In this document: positions 1 to 5,865 of the stretch, one piece after another
Position numbering within the stretch: the first letter of the stretch is position 1
Layout: each line of letters begins with the position of its first letter
DNA from: VRUB01 sp046758085
GTDB taxonomy: Bacteria; Pseudomonadota; Gammaproteobacteria; Acidiferrobacterales; SPGG2
DNA: 6,419 bases
NCBI GenBank assembly: GCA_046758085.1
Contig: JBHHZP010000182.1
Coordinates: 1-6,419 of the forward strand
Direction: 5' to 3'
Position numbers and translations under genes: made by a program
Notes under the pieces: generated by a model
What the model was told of the DNA's origin: nothing
The model's input: the letters and a program-made list of their open reading frames with translations, nothing else
Database searches by the model: none

Positions 1-1042
1 GACCGTCAATTCCCTTGTGATAGGTGTAGCCAGCAAATAGTTCGTCGGCGCCTTCCCCGGTAAGGATAACCTTCACCTTGTCCGCTGCCAGGCGCGCACA
101 GAACCACGTGGGGATCGCGCTACGCACCAGATCCTGGTCGAAGGATTCCAGGTAATAGATGATCTCGGGTAATTCTTTGACCACCTCGTCGGCAGTATAG
201 ATATACTCGTGATGAGTAGAGTCAATATGCTGTGCAACACGACGCGCCGCCGCCAGGTCCCGCGAACCCTCGATACCCACAGAGAACGTGTGCAATTCGG
301 ACATGTATTGGCGTGCGACCGCCGCAATGATACTGCTGTCGAGCCCGCCCGACAGAAACGCCCCTAAGGGCACATCACTCAGGAGTCGTTTCTTAACCGC
401 TGCCTCGATGGTTTCGCGAATTCTACGGACATGATCTGCTACATTGAGCTCCAGCGGAGTTCGATCCGGCACCTGGTAATAAGTACGAAAACCGCTTTCG
501 GAGTCGTAGAGAGTGCCGGGGGGAAACTCCTTGACATCCTCGGTCAGCGGCGTCAGTGCCTTGAGTTCCGAGGCAAAGTACAGCGTCTCAGCAGCGTTGT
601 CTTGAGACTGCCGGGCATAATACAGCGGCTTGATGCCGATGCGATCGCGCGCCAGTATCAATCGATCGTTCGAAGAGATAGCGAAGGCAAACATACCGTC
701 AAGCAAACGCGGCGTTGCCAAGCCATGATGTTCAAACACGTGAAGAATGGTTTCGCTATCACTGTCGGAGGAAAACTCATGATCATCGCCAAATCGTCGC
801 CGCAACTGGGGGTGATTGTAGACCATGCCATTGGCCACCAGCGTCGCACTGCGGTCCTCATTATGAATCGGCTGCTGACCCTGGGCCGGGTCCATGATAG
901 CAAGCCGGGTGTGGCCCAATACGCCTTGGTTAAGATGGACGTGCACCCCGTGACCATCCGGTCCACGGTGGCGCTGGGCCTCCATCATACGCTGTAAATT
1001 CGATTCGTCGATGTCTCCCCAAATCCCGGCAATTCCGCACAT
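1..1042 (-). CDS. asnB: Asparagine synthetase, glutamine-hydrolysing (N-terminal 347 aa, cut by window edge)
   Basis: This cytoplasmic enzyme makes asparagine from aspartate, glutamine and ATP: an N-terminal glutaminase releases ammonia, which passes to a C-terminal synthetase domain. The reading frame is open from the ATG at 1042 to the left edge. The start MCGIAGIW supplies the nucleophile Cys2, exposed once Met is removed. Further class II glutaminase signs are RHRGPDG (24-30), HTRLAI (44-49), NGMVYNH (71-77) and SDSE (94-97). The synthetase half shows ARDRIGIKPLYY (131-142), FASELKAL (156-163), the ATP pyrophosphatase loop SGGLDSS (231-237) and LTGEGADELFAGY (327-339). A ribosome site AAGGGAG lies at 1048-1054, five bases before the start. 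The C-terminal part, probably 200 or more residues, is outside the window. NGMVYNH has Met where E. coli AsnB has Glu. AsnB-like amidotransferases of peptide or polysaccharide pathways are an alternative, but nothing nearby points to one. The FKBP gene lies 133 bp upstream in the same direction. Confidence 0.95.
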   Translation of the reverse strand, partial: MCGIAGIWGDIDESNLQRMMEAQRHRGPDGHGVHVHLNQGVLGHTRLAIMDPAQGQQPIHNEDRSATLVANGMVYNHPQLRRRFGDDHEFSSDSDSETILHVFEHHGLATPRLLDGMFAFAISSNDRLILARDRIGIKPLYYARQSQDNAAETLYFASELKALTPLTEDVKEFPPGTLYDSESGFRTYYQVPDRTPLELNVADHVRRIRETIEAAVKKRLLSDVPLGAFLSGGLDSSIIAAVARQYMSELHTFSVGIEGSRDLAAARRVAQHIDSTHHEYIYTADEVVKELPEIIYYLESFDQDLVRSAIPTWFCARLAADKVKVILTGEGADELFAGYTYHKGIDG

Positions 1043-1175
1043 AAAAACTCCCTTAATAGACTCTCCACGCTCCGCACGCGGTAATGTTGTGAACCCTCTC
1101 TTGGAACCAAAGGCGTGATCTCTGGGCGCATGCAATGTTGCAGCGAGCGCGCTCAGCCTCAAATCTACGACACTG

Positions 1176-1604
1176 TTAGACGATTTCGACCAGTTCGATG
1201 TCGAAGTTGAGCGCCTGATCGGCAAGCGGGTGATTGCCGTCCACGGTAATAGATTCCTCGGCGACAGCACTCACCACGAGCTTGATGACCTCGCCGTCCG
1301 GCTGCTTGGCCTCAAGCGACATACCCACCGAGGGGTCAAGGTCATCGGGCAGTGCGCTTTTGGGTATCTCTTGGATCAGCTGTTCTTGGCGAGGGCCGTA
1401 AGCTTCTTCGGCCGGGATCCTCTCCGACTTGCTTTCTCCGACCTTCATGCCCTCGACGGCCTTGTCGAGCCCCGGGATGACCTGCCCGCTGCCGAGAGCG
1501 AATTCCAGTGGCTCGCGCCCCGCTGAACTGTCGAACTCTATACCGTCGTCCAGCTTCCCCGTGTAGTGGACGCGTACAGTGTCACCTGCTTTTGCCTGAC
1601 TCAT
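1176..1604 (-). CDS. FKBP-type peptidyl-prolyl cis-trans isomerase, SlyD/SlpA-like
   Basis: The 142-residue product is a cytoplasmic folding helper that isomerises X-Pro bonds. The FKBP fold is split. The first part (about 1-70) has VRVHYTGKLDDGIEFDSS, then LEFALGSGQVIPGLDKAVEGM, which lines the active site, then KVGESKS and EEAYGPR. The middle (about 71-120) corresponds to the chaperone 'insert-in-flap' domain of SlyD and SlpA. The fold closes with SITVDGNHPLADQALNFDIE (119-138), a strong family signature. No signal peptide and no cysteine are present. The protein ends at ELVEIV, so it lacks the His/Cys-rich metal-binding tail of E. coli SlyD and is nearer the short SlyD-like or FkpB/SlpA forms. 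An ATG at 1616 is also in frame, but the GGAGG at 1610-1614 overlaps it and sits five bases before the ATG at 1604, so 1604 is preferred. It is separated from asnB downstream by 133 bp, so co-transcription is possible but not shown. Confidence 0.93.
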   Translation of the reverse strand: MSQAKAGDTVRVHYTGKLDDGIEFDSSAGREPLEFALGSGQVIPGLDKAVEGMKVGESKSERIPAEEAYGPRQEQLIQEIPKSALPDDLDPSVGMSLEAKQPDGEVIKLVVSAVAEESITVDGNHPLADQALNFDIELVEIV

Positions 1605-1735
1605 TGAGACCTCCATGGTCGTTGGGCTGCTGCATTGCGCTCAAACCAACCGGACAAGAAAAACACGCAAGAGACCCGAGTCGGGAAAGTGAGAGGGATA
1701 CAGCCAGCGTGGATGGATGATTCGATTGGAAATTA

Positions 1736-1765
1736 ATTATAACAAAGCTCGGGCCGAAACCCCAA
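1736..1765 (-). promoter_or_regulatory. Candidate sigma-70 promoter for the FKBP gene
   Basis: Read on the minus strand, a perfect -10 hexamer TATAAT (1736-1741) follows a weak -35 TTGGGG (1760-1765) with an 18-base spacer. Transcription would start near 1729, giving a leader of about 125 bases before the start at 1604. The -10 and spacing are good; the -35 matches only in TTG. It is the best promoter-like sequence upstream of this gene, judged by eye. Confidence 0.4.
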
Positions 1766-2261
1766 GGTTATCGAACTGGCGCGAAAGCGCCCGCGCCGCC
1801 GGTCGGTTTCTTCTATGCGGGCAAGATCGTCGAGCAGATGCGCGCCAGCATCTGCGAGGGGTTGCGTATCGAGGAACGTTAGCCTGGGCTCTAGGTCATG
1901 AGATAGGTGATCGAACAACCTCGTATGTACCTTTCAGAATCCATTGAGCACCGCACCGATGGCTCCGCGCGAGAAAAGCGCGCCTCGATAGCGTCCTGCG
2001 CCGAGCGCTGCGTGCGAAACCGCTGGAAACAGCTGTCCGCTACCGGGCGCACGGCTAGCAGTTGTTTGTTCGCGCTCTCTGCGCGACTTCGACTCGTACT
2101 CCTTCGCATTTCGCGCCTTGTCACCAGATCGAAACGTCGGAAAAGATGCCGGAGGTCACCAAGATCGTAAGAACAAGTAACAGTGCGCTAGCCAAGAATA
2201 TCCATGAGTACCTCCGCCGTCTCCGAAAGAGAGGACGATTGCGCCATTTTCGCTCGGCTTT

Positions 2262-2279
2262 AGCAAGGTCGTGCTTGCT
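2262..2279 (-). other. Hairpin downstream of the host-attachment gene
   Basis: AGCAAG (2262-2267) and CTTGCT (2274-2279) form a perfect 6-bp stem with a 6-base loop, about 55 bases past the stop codon of the minus-strand gene. No T-run follows it, so it is at best a weak terminator or a 3'-end stabilising hairpin. A chance inverted repeat is quite possible. Confidence 0.2.
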
Positions 2280-2333
2280 CATGTTTCCGTGTAGCGAGTA
2301 TTTTGATCCCCCGGACAGTAAACTGCCGCGTGT

Positions 2334-2768
2334 CTAGAGCCGTTCCGGTAAATGTCGGCGAAGTGTCCGCGCATCCAGTTGGACAAGGTTCTTGTTGATC
2401 TCGCGGGTTACGAGCGCCAGCGTCTCGGTGCTCAGTTCTTTTCGCAGCCGCCCGAGAAATTTCGGCGCTGCGGCCATCACCAGCTTATCGAAGTTGTTTT
2501 CTGTGCGGGCAGAATCCAGTCGGCGGGCAATCCGTTTTGCAAAATCGGCGGCCTCCCGCTCTTTAGGGTTCGTGTTGGGTTCCATCGCATGTCGTGCTTC
2601 ACCGGCGCTGTCGAACGACCGGCCCGGTAGATCGGCAGTGAGCTCTTGCTCGTGCATACGCGCTTCCGGGTGCGCCAGCGTTTCCAGCTCTCGGAGCGGA
2701 CCGCGAGGTTTGTCAACCAAAAAGATTCTCGCTCGACTGCTTTCGGCGATCAGTACCCAAATTGCCAT
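2334..2768 (-). CDS. Host attachment protein family (PF10116, bacterial eRF1-like)
   Basis: The 144-residue product belongs to the family annotated 'protein required for attachment to host cells', named from Agrobacterium work and distantly related to release factor eRF1. Its biochemical role is unsettled. Visible family marks are the first strand IWVLIAESSRARIF (3-16), the GPLRELETLAHPEAR segment (23-37), LPGRSFDSAGEARHAMEPNT (47-66) followed by PKEREAADFAKRIARRL (68-84), then FDKLVMAAAPKFLGRLRK (93-110) and the C-terminal LDARTLRRHLP (131-141). Length and motif order agree with complete family members. There is no signal peptide or membrane segment, so it should be cytoplasmic. The ATG at 2768 gives the expected N-terminus although the ribosome site is weak. 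It is divergent from the BON-domain gene across 205 bp. The family name should not be taken as evidence of pathogenesis. Confidence 0.9.
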   Translation of the reverse strand: MAIWVLIAESSRARIFLVDKPRGPLRELETLAHPEARMHEQELTADLPGRSFDSAGEARHAMEPNTNPKEREAADFAKRIARRLDSARTENNFDKLVMAAAPKFLGRLRKELSTETLALVTREINKNLVQLDARTLRRHLPERL

Positions 2769-2803
2769 CGATAGTCGTCAATTTTACAGAATCGAAGGTC
2801 TAC

Positions 2804-2833
2804 AACCTACAGATGAGTTAACACATCGGTCAA
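2804..2833 (-). promoter_or_regulatory. Weak candidate promoter for the host-attachment gene
   Basis: On the minus strand TTGACC (2828-2833) makes a good -35, followed after 18 bases by TAGGTT (2804-2809), a poor -10 matching three of six positions. Transcription would begin near 2797, about 30 bases before the ATG at 2768. Judged by eye only. Confidence 0.25.
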
Positions 2834-2899
2834 TAGAGAAAAACCCTAATATGAAACGCCGGTCGAATCACGCATAGTCGAGTCTCCATCCTTCTTGGT

Positions 2900-2937
2900 G
2901 GTTACGAAACTACGTTGATGAGGTAGTAACCGTTTTT
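2900..2937 (+). terminator. Terminator-like hairpin in the leader of the BON-domain gene
   Basis: GGTTA (2900-2904) pairs with TAACC (2927-2931), and CTAC (2910-2913) with GTAG (2923-2926). This gives a stem of nine pairs with a five-base bulge on the 5' side and a nine-base loop. After one G comes TTTTT (2933-2937). In the plus direction this has the form of an intrinsic terminator. It lies 37 bases before the BON gene start, and no plus-strand gene precedes it, so it would act as a leader attenuator if functional. A weak TAATAT at 2847-2852 could be the -10 of a promoter upstream. The bulge makes the structure only moderately stable. Confidence 0.35.
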
Positions 2938-2973
2938 CTGTACGAATTTGCGACCGCGCAGAGAGCAAGAGTC

Positions 2974-4242
2974 GTGATATTCAAAACGCGTCCAACCATG
3001 ATAGCGATGGGGCTTCACAGGCCTCGATGGAAAAGTCCTAGCATTCTGGCCTGTTTCATATCGCTAGTAGTCACCGCCTCGCCTGCATGGCTTAGCGCCT
3101 CCGAAGCAGGTGTGAGCGATAAGGACATTACATTGGCGGTAGAAAGGCAGTTGCGCGCTAACGAGGCAGTTGCCTCGCAACTGATCGATATTGTCTCCGA
3201 CGGAGGGGTCGTGACGCTATCGGGAGTCACGGATCACATACTCGCCAAGGAACGAGCCACCGAAATCGCGCTAAGCGTCATAGGGGTACACTCGGTACTT
3301 AATCTCATCGAGGTCAGGCCGAGCAAGCAGTCCGACAATCAAATTCGCAAGAACGTCAAAGGCGCTTTGCGTCGCGACCCGGTGTCAGAGGCTTATGAGA
3401 TCAACGTGATTGTAGAGGATGGCGTGGTTATGCTAACCGGGAAAGTGGAATCCTGGCAGGAAGGGCAGCTGGCCGCTGACGTAGTCAAGCGGGTGCTCGG
3501 CGTGCGCGCTGTCAAGAATGAGCTGATTATCCTCTACGAGACTGAGCGCCCCGATGCGGAGATTCGCGCCGAGGTAGAAGGGCATCTTGCCGCCGATGTA
3601 CGCGTCGATGACGCGCTAGTAAAAGTCGAGGTCAGCGAGGGCCGCGTGACACTAACCGGTGCTGTTGGCAGCGGTTGGGAAAGGTGGCGGGCGGAAACCG
3701 ATGCATGGGTGTCCGGCGTGAAGGCGGTCGACGTGAGCGGCCTGCGAGTCAAGTGGGACGAGCGCCTGGCGATACAAATAAGAAAAACGCTCGGTAAGGA
3801 TCCCTATCTGGAGCTGCAGGACATCGAAGTTTCCGTCAGAAACGGGATGATCTCCCTCGAAGGCACGGTCAATAACTCCTTCGAGAGAGAACACGCTGGC
3901 GACGTCGTCTCACGCATTGAAGGTGTCGTTATCGTAGAAAACCGGCTGGGTTATGAGCACAGCTGGCTATGGCGGCCCGATTGGGTCATCAAAGCCGATG
4001 TCGAGCGCGAGCTCTTCTTGGATTCGATGATCGATCACAAAGAGATTCATGTAACGGTGGACGATGGTGTCGTGATCTTAACCGGGACCGTGAATAGTTG
4101 GCACGAATACCATCTTGCTACGCAAAATGCGTTCGAAGGCGGCGCCAAGGATGTGCGTAACAGGCTGGAAATAAGATACGCCCCTTCGTTCAGGCAGGCC
4201 TCTAGCGGGGCCTCAGTATACCCACGAGGATTACGGGGATAG
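2974..4242 (+). CDS. Secreted protein with five tandem BON domains
   Basis: The 422-residue product is probably periplasmic or bound to the outer envelope. BON domains (bacterial OsmY and nodulation) are alpha/beta modules that bind phospholipid surfaces and help protect the envelope during osmotic and other stress. After a basic N-terminus (HRPRWK) there is a hydrophobic core (about 23-40) and a likely signal-peptidase site around LSASEA (40-45). Five BON units then follow at about 48-116, 120-188, 192-260, 262-328 and 334-402. Each carries the conserved glycine strand-turn: GVVTLSG, GVVMLTG, GRVTLTG, GMISLEG and GVVILTG. Linkers are only a few residues. E. coli OsmY has two such domains, so this is a long form. 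The ILAC at 24-27 is not a credible lipobox because the hydrophobic core continues after it. The GTG start at 2974 has GAGAG eight bases upstream; ATGs at 2998 and 3007 are alternatives that keep a signal peptide. Confidence 0.9.
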   Translation: MIFKTRPTMIAMGLHRPRWKSPSILACFISLVVTASPAWLSASEAGVSDKDITLAVERQLRANEAVASQLIDIVSDGGVVTLSGVTDHILAKERATEIALSVIGVHSVLNLIEVRPSKQSDNQIRKNVKGALRRDPVSEAYEINVIVEDGVVMLTGKVESWQEGQLAADVVKRVLGVRAVKNELIILYETERPDAEIRAEVEGHLAADVRVDDALVKVEVSEGRVTLTGAVGSGWERWRAETDAWVSGVKAVDVSGLRVKWDERLAIQIRKTLGKDPYLELQDIEVSVRNGMISLEGTVNNSFEREHAGDVVSRIEGVVIVENRLGYEHSWLWRPDWVIKADVERELFLDSMIDHKEIHVTVDDGVVILTGTVNSWHEYHLATQNAFEGGAKDVRNRLEIRYAPSFRQASSGASVYPRGLRG

Positions 4243-4270
4243 AGTCTTTATACCAACAATGGACACGAGG

Positions 4271-4307
4271 CGATCGGGATTTATACGAGGTCCACTTGCC
4301 GATCGGG
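4271..4307. repeat. Direct repeat CGATCGGG, possible regulator site
   Basis: CGATCGGG occurs at 4271-4278 and again at 4300-4307, offset by 29 bp, close to three helical turns. The second copy runs into a perfect palindrome GGGAATTCCC (4307-4316). Both lie in the 147-bp gap before the FixJ-type gene, where an activator or autoregulator could bind. The repeat is short and may be chance. Confidence 0.2.
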
Positions 4308-4389
4308 GGAATTCCCTTATTTCATTGCGTTTTCATTTCCGTAACATATGGGATGCGAAAGACTCTGAGATCGAGAGGAGAGGTATGGT

Positions 4390-5061
4390 ATGGGAAGTAC
4401 GCGAGACGTTGCACGTATGAAAGGCGAAGATGCCAAACTGAATCATGACCGGAATGGGCCCACCGTATTCGTTGTCGATGATGATGAGGTGGTGCGCGAT
4501 TCGTTGCGCTGGTTGCTCGAGGCAGCCGGTTTCAGTGTGGAAACCTGCGTATCCGGGGAGGACTTTCTTAAGGTTTATGATCCACGCCGGCCAGGGTGCT
4601 TAATCGTTGATTTGCGCATGCTTGGAATGAGCGGCCTTGATGTACAGAAAATCCTAGCCGAGAAAAAAGTCCCTATCCCGACGATATTTCTTACCGGTTA
4701 CGGCACGATACCGCATGCCGTGCGCGCGATGAGGGGCGGTGCGCTCGATTTCATCACCAAACCATACAATGATCAGGCCTTATTGGATCGCGTTGAGCAA
4801 TGTCTGGAGCGGGACCGACACATCCGACGCAAGCATGTCGAGCAGGCCCGGATCGAGAAACGGCTCGCGAGTCTAACGCCGCGTGAACGGGAGGTCATGG
4901 AACATGTGGTCGTAGGTGAATCGAACAAGGCAATTGCCACTAAGCTCGCTATAAGCCAGAAAACAATCGAGGCCCACCGAGCGAAGGTGATGGAAAAGAT
5001 GCAGGCGGATTCCCTTGCCAAACTCGTGCGAATGGTAGTGCCCGACCGAAATAGTTCATGA
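4390..5061 (+). CDS. FixJ-type response regulator (receiver + LuxR/NarL helix-turn-helix)
   Basis: This 223-residue DNA-binding regulator is the output half of a two-component pair. The receiver domain (about 24-142) has the acidic pocket VVDDDE (28-33), the phosphate-accepting Asp74 in LIVDLRM, the switch threonine Thr102 in FLTGYG, and Lys124 in FITKPY. After a charged linker (about 140-158) comes the LuxR/GerE-type helix-turn-helix (160-218): LTPREREVM, then GESNKAIATKLAISQKTIEA, then HRAKVMEKM. This arrangement matches the FixJ/TodT group. All key receiver residues are present, so control by phosphorylation is expected. About 20 residues precede the receiver. AGGAG at 4376-4380, nine bases before the ATG at 4390, supports this start; an ATG at 4385 is out of frame. 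No sensor kinase is in the window. It lies 147 bp after the BON gene on the same strand. Confidence 0.95.
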   Translation: MGSTRDVARMKGEDAKLNHDRNGPTVFVVDDDEVVRDSLRWLLEAAGFSVETCVSGEDFLKVYDPRRPGCLIVDLRMLGMSGLDVQKILAEKKVPIPTIFLTGYGTIPHAVRAMRGGALDFITKPYNDQALLDRVEQCLERDRHIRRKHVEQARIEKRLASLTPREREVMEHVVVGESNKAIATKLAISQKTIEAHRAKVMEKMQADSLAKLVRMVVPDRNSS

Positions 5062-5248
5062 GGGAATACCCCAACCAACCTCAGTAAAAAACCCAATTAC
5101 CCCACCAATTTCCATCTGCTATAAGCCCTTCTTACTGGTTGCTTTCGTCGCCGCAAATCGCAGCACCGACCGGCCAAAACGTCGACATATTGGAAGTGTT
5201 ATGGCGAAGAAGGCTGAAAGACGGCAATAACCCAGCGGAGGCGAAATC

Positions 5249-5464
5249 ATGAAACCGCGAATGACAATAGAGTCAAGGACGACCCCGATTACCACGCTAC
5301 TAGCAATTCTGCAGGCAGACCGCAAGCCGCATGGAAAAAACTCGCGGCGTCGGTCGGACGCTGAACGCAAAGCGGCTAGTCAAGGTAAGGATGGATCGGC
5401 TAAGAGTGGCGTCAGCGATGAAGATATCCAACAAAGCACGGCTGGCAGTGGCAGCAGCAGCTAA
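5249..5464 (+). CDS. Doubtful small ORF (71 aa) with strong ribosome site
   Basis: I do not recognise this product. The reason to list it is GGAGG at 5237-5241, seven bases before an ATG, the clearest Shine-Dalgarno between the FixJ gene and the Rrf2 gene. The predicted peptide begins MKPRMTIESRTTPITTLLAI, is rich in Arg, Lys and Ser, ends in GSGSSS, and has no signal peptide, membrane segment or known motif. Its last 47 bases overlap the Rrf2 gene in another reading frame. It could be a leader peptide coupling translation to the regulator, or a chance ORF. The low-complexity tail, read out of frame from the Rrf2 gene, favours chance for at least that part. Confidence 0.25.
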   Translation: MKPRMTIESRTTPITTLLAILQADRKPHGKNSRRRSDAERKAASQGKDGSAKSGVSDEDIQQSTAGSGSSS

Positions 5465-5861
5465 TCTGGCGCAACGCCAGGACTGCGCTCCGGTCACTCT
5501 AGCCCACTTGGCGCGGGAACATCACGTTTCCGTATCTCATGTGGAACAGTTGTTTGCCCAGCTGCGCAGGCATGGACTGGTTGAGGGCGTACGCGGTCCC
5601 GGCGGTGGGTATAGGTTGGCGCGTCCACCCGCCGATATCAGCGTTGCACTAATTATTGCCGTAATAGACGGCCCGCTCTATGAGAACAGATCGGAGGAGC
5701 TGGACGAGGGATCAAATCTGCCGCCGACGCTCATGAACGCGTTAGCGAAACGTCTTCATGATTTTCTCGGCCAGATTACGCTGGCCGACCTCGCACGTCG
5801 GTTGGACCTCGATAATAGTAGACAGAGGCAGACGCCGGAGAAAATGAGGAACCTAATTTGA
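5418..5861 (+). CDS. Rrf2/IscR-like transcriptional regulator without iron-sulfur ligands
   Basis: The 147-residue product matches the Rrf2 family, winged helix-turn-helix repressors that include the iron-sulfur sensor IscR. The N-terminus MKISNKARLAVAAAANLAQ aligns with the IscR start, followed by VTLAHLAREHHVSVSHVEQL (26-45), the recognition region FAQLRRHGLVEG, the wing VRGPGGGYRLARP (58-70) and the dimer-helix region ending FLGQITLADLARRL (116-129). IscR holds its cluster through three cysteines in the segment just before this; here that stretch (about 84-103) has none, and the only cysteine is Cys23. Cluster-based sensing is therefore unlikely. The start at 5418 follows family alignment but has a weak ribosome site. 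An in-frame ATG at 5391, with AAGG at 5382-5385, would add nine residues, and one at 5331 would add 29. The end abuts a transaldolase relic, and the last residues (KMRNLI) may derive from it. Confidence 0.88.
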   Translation: MKISNKARLAVAAAANLAQRQDCAPVTLAHLAREHHVSVSHVEQLFAQLRRHGLVEGVRGPGGGYRLARPPADISVALIIAVIDGPLYENRSEELDEGSNLPPTLMNALAKRLHDFLGQITLADLARRLDLDNSRQRQTPEKMRNLI

Positions 5862-5865
5862 CAGG

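Larger units (their letters stand above)
1617..2333. other. About 700 bp with no defensible gene
   Basis: This spacer separates the 5' end of the FKBP gene from the 3' end of the host-attachment gene. Several short open frames exist on both strands, but none has a convincing ribosome site together with a recognisable product. Two stretches have protein-like composition. On the plus strand, 1790-1882 reads VGFFYAGKIVEQMRASICEG and further to a TAG, without a start codon in that frame. On the minus strand, 1937-2155 is open for 73 codons, ends GAIGAVLNGF and also lacks a usable start. These may be decayed remains of genes or chance. Apart from the promoter at 1736-1765 and a hairpin at 2262-2279, nothing else is assignable. 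Confidence 0.6.

Noticed and set aside
431..997. 188-codon plus-strand ORF
   Set aside because: It lies wholly opposite asnB, whose minus-strand frame carries every expected asparagine synthetase motif. The plus-strand translation has no recognisable family.
1145..1154. Palindrome GAGCGCGCTC between the FKBP gene and asnB
   Set aside because: It has no loop, no following T-run on the minus strand and no partner copy, so neither terminator nor operator can be argued.
1961..1984. GCGCG-type hairpin with an A-rich loop
   Set aside because: Five-pair GC stem with no T-run or neighbouring gene end; such repeats are common in GC-rich DNA.
2392..2877. 161-codon plus-strand ORF over the host-attachment gene
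   Set aside because: Mostly antisense to a clear PF10116 gene; Ser/Arg-rich composition typical of a shadow frame.
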